A stretch of 64,000 nt of DNA from Pelomonas sp. CA6. Lineage in GTDB: Bacteria > Pseudomonadota > Gammaproteobacteria > Burkholderiales > Burkholderiaceae_C. How positions within the stretch are numbered: the first letter of the stretch is position 1; each line of letters begins with the position of its first letter. Positions 58,903 through 64,000 of the stretch are shown here, one piece after another. The position numbers and the translations under genes are program-made. The DNA lies in assembly GCF_022549225.1 (NCBI RefSeq), contig NZ_JAKZFD010000004.1, positions 186,001 through 250,000 on the forward strand. Reading direction: 5' to 3'. Under the pieces are notes generated by a model, which was not told the DNA's origin, did no database searches, and saw nothing but the letters and a program-made list of their open reading frames with translations.

Positions 58903-61900
58903 ATGTCCGTGTCCGCCCTGCTCCCCTATCGCAGAACCGCCCGCCCCTGGGTGGTCCTGGTCCTGCTGCTGACTGTGGGTTGGGCGGGCGCGCTGTGGTG
59001 GCTGGCCGCCGAGCGCGACGCGCTGCGCCGCTACGAAGGCGACAAGCTGCAGGTGCTGGTGCAGACCCTGGACGGCATCGTCTCGCAGCAGATGATCGCG
59101 ATCCAGGCCGCGCTGAAGACCTTGCAGCTGCAGCAGCGCCAGCGCCCCGACGAAGCCTCCGCGCGCAACAACGCCGCGCTGCTGGACACCCTGGTCAAGG
59201 CCATGCCCGGCGTGCGCGTGATGATGGTGGTCGACGCCGAGGGTCGCGTGCGCGCCAGCTCCGTGCCCAAGCTGATCGGCATGGACGTGCGCCACCGCGC
59301 CTACTACGCGGTGCCGGCCGCGCAGCTGCAGAGCCATCCGGAGACGCTGTACGTCTCGCCTCCCTTCCGCAGCGTGCTGGGCGCGGACACCGTGACCCTG
59401 TCGCGCACCCTGTTCGACGAGCACAACCGCTTCGCCGGGGTGGTCACCGCCAGCCTGGACTCCGATTACTTCCGCCTGGTGCTGGAAACGGCCCAGACCT
59501 CGCCCCACACCTGGAGCGCGCTGACCCACCAGGACGGGCAGATCTTCGTGATGATGCCGCGCGACCCGGCCTGGGAGGGCCGCAACCTGCTGGACACGCC
59601 AGGCTCCGTGCTCGGTCGCTTCCTCGCCAGCGGCGAAGACGCGCGGCTGGAAACCTCGCATGCGCTGATCAGCGGAGACCAGCGCATGGTCTCCGCGCGC
59701 AAGGTCAGGCCGGCCGGTCTGCGCATGCACCGCACGCTGATCGTCGCGGTGGGGCGCTCGATCGATCATGTCGAAACGCCGTGGCGGCGCCAGCTCTATG
59801 CCGTGCTGCTGGTCGGCCTGCCCATTTCGCTGGCGGCCGGCCTCGCGCTGCTGCTGTGGCAGCGCCGCCAGCGCCTGGTCGACACCCTGCATCGCCGCCA
59901 GCGCCGCATGGAGCGCGACAGTGCCGAGCGCATGGCGCTGGCGCTGGAAGGCGCGGCGCTGGGGCAGTGGGACTGGTCGGTGAGCACCGGCGCCGTGCAT
60001 TTCGACGCGCGCTGGTGCGGCATGCTGGGCTACCGCAGCGACGAGCTGGAGCCCCATGTCAGCACCTGGGAAAAGCTGCTGCATCCCGACGACCGCCCCG
60101 GCGCGATGGCCCATCTGAACGAGTACCTGGAGGGCCGCGGCGAGCAGTTCACGGTGCAGTTCCGCATGCGCCACCATGACGGTCACTGGGTCTGGATCCA
60201 CAGCAACGGCCGCGTGATGGCACACGACGCCGACGGCCGGCCGGCGCGCATGGTGGGCACCCACCTGGACATCTCGACGAGCAAGAACAACGAGCTGCTG
60301 CTGCTGACCCAGGCCCAGCACACCCAGGCCATCCTGGACAACATGGTCGACGGCGTGATCACCATCGACGCGCAGGGCCGGGTGGACTCCATCAACCCCT
60401 CGGCCTGCCGCATGTTCGGCTATGAATGGCAGGAGGTGGTGGGGCGCAATGTCAACATGCTGATGCCGCATCCGGACCGCGCCCACCACGACGACTACAT
60501 CCGCAACTACCTGCAGCACGGCGTCGCCCGCGTCATCGGCCTGGGCCGCGACGTCACCGGGCTGCGCAAGGACGGCACGGTGTTCCCGATGAGCCTGGCG
60601 GTCTCGCGCATCGAGCGCGAAGGCCGGCCCATGTTCATCGGCCTGACGCGCGACATCACCGAGCGCAAGCGCGCCGAGGCCGAGATCGAGAAGCTCGCCT
60701 TCTACGACGCGCTCACCGGCCTGCCCAACCGCCGCCTGCTGCTGGACCGGCTGCGCCAGGCGCTGGCGGCCAGCCGCCGCGGCCAGCGCCATGGCGCCCT
60801 GCTGTTCCTGGACATGGACAACTTCAAGTCCCTGAACGACACGCTGGGCCATGGCATGGGCGACCAGCTGCTCAAGGAAGTGGCGCAGCGCCTGCAGGCC
60901 TCGCTGCGCGCCGACGACACCGTGGCGCGCTGGGGCGGCGACGAATTCGTCGTGCTGCTGCAGGACCTGGGCACCACGCGCGACATGGCCGTGCAGCATG
61001 CCGAGGCGGCGGGCGAGAAGCTGCTGCGCGTGCTGGGCCAGCCCTACCAGCTGGACGGCCGCGCCCAGCACAGCACGCCCAGCATCGGCATCGCGCTGTG
61101 GGGCGACGGCGAGCCGGGTGCCGAGGAGCTGCTCAAGCACGCCGACCACGCGATGTACCAGGCCAAGGCCGGCGGCCGCAACCAGCTGTGCTTCTTCGAC
61201 CCCGTCACCCAGGCCGCGATGGCCGAGCGCACCGCGCTGGAGACCGACCTGCGCGAGGCCATCGCATCCGGCCAGTTCGAGCTGCACTACCAGGCCCAGG
61301 TCGGCCGCGACGGGCGCCTGGTGGGCGCCGAAACCTTGCTGCGCTGGAAGCATCCGCAGCGCGGCTGGGTGTCGCCCGCGCGCTTCATCCCGCTGGCCGA
61401 GCAGACCGGGCTCATCGTCCCGATCGGCGAATGGGTGCTGCAACGCAGCTGCGAGCAGCTCGCGCAATGGGCCGAGGAGCCCTGCATGGCGCCGTTGAGC
61501 CTGGCCGTCAACGTCAGCGCCAACCAGTTCCGCCAGAAGGGCTTCCTGAGCTTCATGCAGCAGCTGCTGGCGCGCAGCGGCGCGCCCACCGACAAGCTCA
61601 AGATCGAGCTCACCGAAAGCGCGGTGATCGAGGACGTGGAGGCGGTGATCCGCCTGATGGGCCAGCTGCGCGCGCTGGGCCTGCGTTTCTCGCTGGACGA
61701 CTTCGGCACCGGCTACTCCTCGCTGGCCTACCTGAAGCGGCTGCCGCTGGCCCAGCTCAAGATCGACCAGAGCTTCGTCCGCGACCTGCTCACCGAGCCC
61801 AATGCGCGCGCCATCGCCCGCGCCGTGATCCAGCTCGGCGACAGCCTGGGGTTGGACGTGATCGCCGAGGGCGTGGAAAGCGAGGCGCAGCGCGAACTGC

Positions 61901-62025
61901 TCGCCGGCCAGGGCTGCCACGCCTTCCAGGGCTACTGGTTCAGCCGCCCGCTGCCGCTGGCCGACTTCGAGGCGCTGGCGCGCCAATGGCCCGGCCCGGC
62001 CCACGGCCCCGCTCCGCAGGCCTGA
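58903..62025 (+). CDS. Membrane PAS-GGDEF-EAL c-di-GMP protein
   Basis: A 1040-residue sensor that may make or break cyclic-di-GMP. A membrane helix (about 15-34), a periplasmic dCache-like domain (about 40-295) and a second helix (about 304-324) are followed by two PAS domains (about 345-465 and 470-590; the first ends in a PAC segment, the second has DGVITIDAQGRV). The GGDEF domain (about 600-765) has an intact RWGGDEF (678-682). The EAL domain (about 785-1030) has Glu810 in an AETLLRW form, with NVSANQF, DDFGTGYSS, KIDQSF and AEGVE present. Both activities look possible. An FNR-type box lies upstream, so oxygen control is likely. Confidence 0.92.
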   Translation: MSVSALLPYRRTARPWVVLVLLLTVGWAGALWWLAAERDALRRYEGDKLQVLVQTLDGIVSQQMIAIQAALKTLQLQQRQRPDEASARNNAALLDTLVKAMPGVRVMMVVDAEGRVRASSVPKLIGMDVRHRAYYAVPAAQLQSHPETLYVSPPFRSVLGADTVTLSRTLFDEHNRFAGVVTASLDSDYFRLVLETAQTSPHTWSALTHQDGQIFVMMPRDPAWEGRNLLDTPGSVLGRFLASGEDARLETSHALISGDQRMVSARKVRPAGLRMHRTLIVAVGRSIDHVETPWRRQLYAVLLVGLPISLAAGLALLLWQRRQRLVDTLHRRQRRMERDSAERMALALEGAALGQWDWSVSTGAVHFDARWCGMLGYRSDELEPHVSTWEKLLHPDDRPGAMAHLNEYLEGRGEQFTVQFRMRHHDGHWVWIHSNGRVMAHDADGRPARMVGTHLDISTSKNNELLLLTQAQHTQAILDNMVDGVITIDAQGRVDSINPSACRMFGYEWQEVVGRNVNMLMPHPDRAHHDDYIRNYLQHGVARVIGLGRDVTGLRKDGTVFPMSLAVSRIEREGRPMFIGLTRDITERKRAEAEIEKLAFYDALTGLPNRRLLLDRLRQALAASRRGQRHGALLFLDMDNFKSLNDTLGHGMGDQLLKEVAQRLQASLRADDTVARWGGDEFVVLLQDLGTTRDMAVQHAEAAGEKLLRVLGQPYQLDGRAQHSTPSIGIALWGDGEPGAEELLKHADHAMYQAKAGGRNQLCFFDPVTQAAMAERTALETDLREAIASGQFELHYQAQVGRDGRLVGAETLLRWKHPQRGWVSPARFIPLAEQTGLIVPIGEWVLQRSCEQLAQWAEEPCMAPLSLAVNVSANQFRQKGFLSFMQQLLARSGAPTDKLKIELTESAVIEDVEAVIRLMGQLRALGLRFSLDDFGTGYSSLAYLKRLPLAQLKIDQSFVRDLLTEPNARAIARAVIQLGDSLGLDVIAEGVESEAQRELLAGQGCHAFQGYWFSRPLPLADFEALARQWPGPAHGPAPQA

Positions 62026-62094
62026 GCCCCAGGGCCCGGCTTTGCTGGGACAATCGCGGCTGCTCCCTGCTGCCCTCTGCGGCGCCCCGTCCCC

Positions 62095-63369
62095 ATGCAT
62101 GACCAACCGCTGATCCTCTTCCTGCCCTGCCCCGCCGGCGTCGAACCCTGGCTGGAGGAAGAGGTTCGCCGCCTCTGCCCCGCGGCGCCGCTGCAGCCGC
62201 GCCGCGGCGGCATCGCGCTCAAGGGCGACCTGGACGCGGTGATGCGGCTCAACCTGCACAGCCGCCTCGCGCAGCGCGTGCTGATCGAACTGGCGCACGA
62301 CGAGTACCGCCACGAGGACGACATCTACGCGCTCGCCGGCCAGGTGGATTGGACCGCCTGGATCACGCCGCAGCAGACCTTGCGCGTGGACACCACCGCG
62401 CAGCGTTCGCCGCTGAAAAGCCTCAACTTCGCGACCCTGCGCGTCAAGGATGCCGTTTGCGACCAGTTGCGCGAGGCCACCGGCGCGCGCCCCAGCGTGG
62501 ACACCCGCCATCCCGACCTGCCACTGCAGCTGCATCTGGGCGAGCAGTTCGCCACGCTGTACGTGGACAGCTCGGGCGAGCCGCTGTTCAAGCGCGGCTG
62601 GCGCGAGGACAAGGGCGATGCGCCGCTGAAGGAAACCCTCGCCGCCGCCATGCTGGCCGCCGCCGGCTGGCGCGGCACCCCCGAGACCGGCGGCGCGCTG
62701 GTGGACCCCTGCTGCGGCTCCGGCACCATCGCGATCGAGGCCGCGCAGATCGCCTGCGGCATCGCGCCGGGCCTGCTGCGACGCTTTGCCTTCGAGCGCC
62801 TGCGCCCCTTCCAGGACCAGCGCGCGCGCTGGCAGCAGCTCAAGGACGAAGCGCGTCGCGCCCAGCATGCGCCGGCCGTGCCCATCTTCGCCAGCGACGT
62901 GGCCTTCCGCATGGTGGACTTCGCGCGCCGCAACGCCGAGCGGGCCGGCGTGGCCCACTGCATCCAGTTCAATGGTGGCGACGCGCTGGAGCGCCCTGCC
63001 CCCGCGCTGCCCGACGGCCTGCCCGGCACGCTGATGCTCAACCCGCCCTATGGCGAGCGCATCGAGGTGCGCGGCAAGGCGGCCAGCGGCCGCGGCCCCG
63101 CCGAGCGCCACCCCGCCGAGTTCGACCAGCGCAGCGCCGAGGACGACTTCTTCCCGCGCCTGGCCGCGCACTGGAAACGCGCCTACACGCAGAACCCGGC
63201 CGGCTGGACCGCCTGGCTGCTGTGCCCGGAAATGAAGCTGCCCGGCAAGATGCGCCTGAAGGAATCGCGCCGCATCCCGATGTGGAACGGCCCCATCGAA
63301 TGCCGGCTGTTCCGCTTCGACCTGGTCGCCGGCTCGGCGCGCAAGCCCGCCGCGACCGACGCCGGCTGA
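62095..63369 (+). CDS. rlmL: THUMP-domain 23S rRNA methyltransferase, RlmL-type
   Basis: A 424-residue RNA guanine-N2 methyltransferase. The THUMP RNA-binding domain (about 45-165) precedes a Rossmann methyltransferase (about 170-400) with the SAM motif VDPCCGSGTIAIEAA (about 202-216) and the catalytic NPPYGER (316-322). Its size matches the single-enzyme form of the N-terminal half of E. coli RlmKL, which makes m2G2445 of 23S rRNA; the RlmK half is absent. GACAAT (62049-62054) could be its -10. It converges with the MFS gene. Confidence 0.88.
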   Translation: MHDQPLILFLPCPAGVEPWLEEEVRRLCPAAPLQPRRGGIALKGDLDAVMRLNLHSRLAQRVLIELAHDEYRHEDDIYALAGQVDWTAWITPQQTLRVDTTAQRSPLKSLNFATLRVKDAVCDQLREATGARPSVDTRHPDLPLQLHLGEQFATLYVDSSGEPLFKRGWREDKGDAPLKETLAAAMLAAAGWRGTPETGGALVDPCCGSGTIAIEAAQIACGIAPGLLRRFAFERLRPFQDQRARWQQLKDEARRAQHAPAVPIFASDVAFRMVDFARRNAERAGVAHCIQFNGGDALERPAPALPDGLPGTLMLNPPYGERIEVRGKAASGRGPAERHPAEFDQRSAEDDFFPRLAAHWKRAYTQNPAGWTAWLLCPEMKLPGKMRLKESRRIPMWNGPIECRLFRFDLVAGSARKPAATDAG

Positions 63370-63403
63370 GCGCCGGACCGGCCCCCGCGTCCAGGCTCGA
63401 ATT

Positions 63404-63433
63404 CAGGCTTGCTCAGGCTTGCTCAGGCTTGCT
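63404..63433. repeat. Three tandem 10-bp repeats over the MFS stop codon
   Basis: CAGGCTTGCT is repeated three times in direct order with no mismatch. The repeats span the 3' end of the MFS gene; its stop codon (complement of 63423-63425) lies across the second and third copy. Confidence 0.9.
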
Positions 63434-64000
63434 GCGGCGCGCGCAGGCGCAGCGCCAGCCACAGCAGGCCCAGCGCGCAGACGCCCAGCGGCAGCAGTGC
63501 GCCCAGGTTCATCGCCTGCCAGCCCCCGGTGGTGACCAGCGCGCCGGAGCTGAAGGCGGTTAGCGTCATCGTCAGATAGATGCAGCTGTCCATGCTGGCC
63601 TGGGCGCGCGTGCGCTCCTCGGGGCGGTAGGTCTGCGTGAACAGGCTGGTGCCGCCGACGAAGAGGAAGTTCCAGCCCATGCCCAGCGCCACCAGCGCGG
63701 CGCCGAAGTGCATCAGGTCCACGCCGGACAGCGCGAAGCCCACGCACAGCAGGTTCAGTCCCAGCCCGGCCCACAGCACCGGCTGCACGCCGAAGCGGCG
63801 GATCAGCGCGCCGGTGAAGAAGCTGGGCAGGAACATCGCCAGCACATGCCACTCCAGCACCAGCGCGGCGTTCTCGAACGGGTGGGCGCACTGCTGCATC
63901 GCGATCGGCGTGGCCGCCATCAGCAGGTTCATCACCCCGTAGCCCAGCGCCGAGGCCAGGATGGCGACGACGAAGGCCGGCTGGCGCGCCAGCTCGCGCA
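63423..64000 (-). CDS. Major facilitator superfamily transporter (3' part only)
   Basis: The C-terminal half of an MFS transporter; the reading frame stays open past 64000, so the N-terminal part is outside the window. About 192 residues are visible, with some six hydrophobic segments. The motif ALIRRFGVQPVLWAGLGLN looks like the cytosolic loop between helices 8 and 9, and RPEERTRAQASMDSCIYL has the GxPxxxR-like helix 10-11 pattern of YcxA/DHA-type members. The ATG at 63935 is internal: coding-like sequence (ARQPAFVVAILASALGYG) continues upstream of it. Substrate unknown. Confidence 0.85.
   Translation of the reverse strand, partial: RELARQPAFVVAILASALGYGVMNLLMAATPIAMQQCAHPFENAALVLEWHVLAMFLPSFFTGALIRRFGVQPVLWAGLGLNLLCVGFALSGVDLMHFGAALVALGMGWNFLFVGGTSLFTQTYRPEERTRAQASMDSCIYLTMTLTAFSSGALVTTGGWQAMNLGALLPLGVCALGLLWLALRLRAPQQA

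Overview
The window is a piece of a high-GC (mostly about 65-70 percent by eye) Gram-negative chromosome. LPS-export genes (lptD, lptA, lptB), the lptA-lptB-rpoN order, metX-metW, a long class-2 pyrF, many TonB receptors and two-component systems point to a betaproteobacterium of the order Burkholderiales, most likely near Rubrivivax, Roseateles or Leptothrix. This placement is inferred from gene content; no rRNA, tRNA, CRISPR array, integrase or intact transposase was seen.

Layout. 1-8.1 kb: start of a probable surA, lptD, a divergent amgK-like sugar kinase, a LysR regulator, an M20 dipeptidase, a lipase-like hydrolase and an AstE/AspA-type deacylase. 8.1-12 kb: methionine operon metX-metW behind a probable SAM-II riboswitch and intrinsic terminator, then sppA. 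12-19.7 kb: two glutathione transferases, two GNAT acetyltransferases, a lipoprotein combining polysaccharide deacetylase, caspase, EF-hand and TPR parts, purB, and a small outer-membrane barrel. 19.8-36.8 kb: an RstAB-like two-component pair, a transglutaminase/TPR protein, a GNAT-SnoaL fusion, pyrF, a hybrid histidine kinase, an esterase, an M14 carboxypeptidase, a LytS/LytTR pair, a class II amidotransferase and a geranylgeranyl-reductase-like flavoprotein.

36.8-46.4 kb is the most unusual stretch: three TonB-dependent receptors on the minus strand. The first is in clearly lower-GC DNA and looks acquired. The other two are a tandem duplication with an exact 3084-bp period, 861 aa each, with a block of about 1.35 kb that appears identical. 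Both are preceded by a conserved leader that can form hairpins.

46.6-64 kb: malate synthase G, a LysR regulator coupled to a DUF2214 membrane protein, a PsiF protein, a Ser/Thr kinase with a cyclic-nucleotide-binding domain, argS, a SPOR protein, dsbA, lptA-lptB-rpoN, a PAS-GGDEF-EAL protein behind an FNR-type box, rlmL and the end of an MFS transporter.

Themes: the window is rich in envelope functions (LptD/A/B, DsbA, SPOR, SppA, deacetylase lipoprotein, TonB receptors) and in signalling (three histidine kinases, two response regulators, a Ser/Thr kinase, a c-di-GMP enzyme). Several genes carry a -10-like hexamer only 6-10 nt before the start codon, suggesting very short leaders. The best candidates for new biology are the deacetylase-caspase lipoprotein, the shared TonB-receptor leader, and the SAM-II riboswitch placed in front of a terminator.
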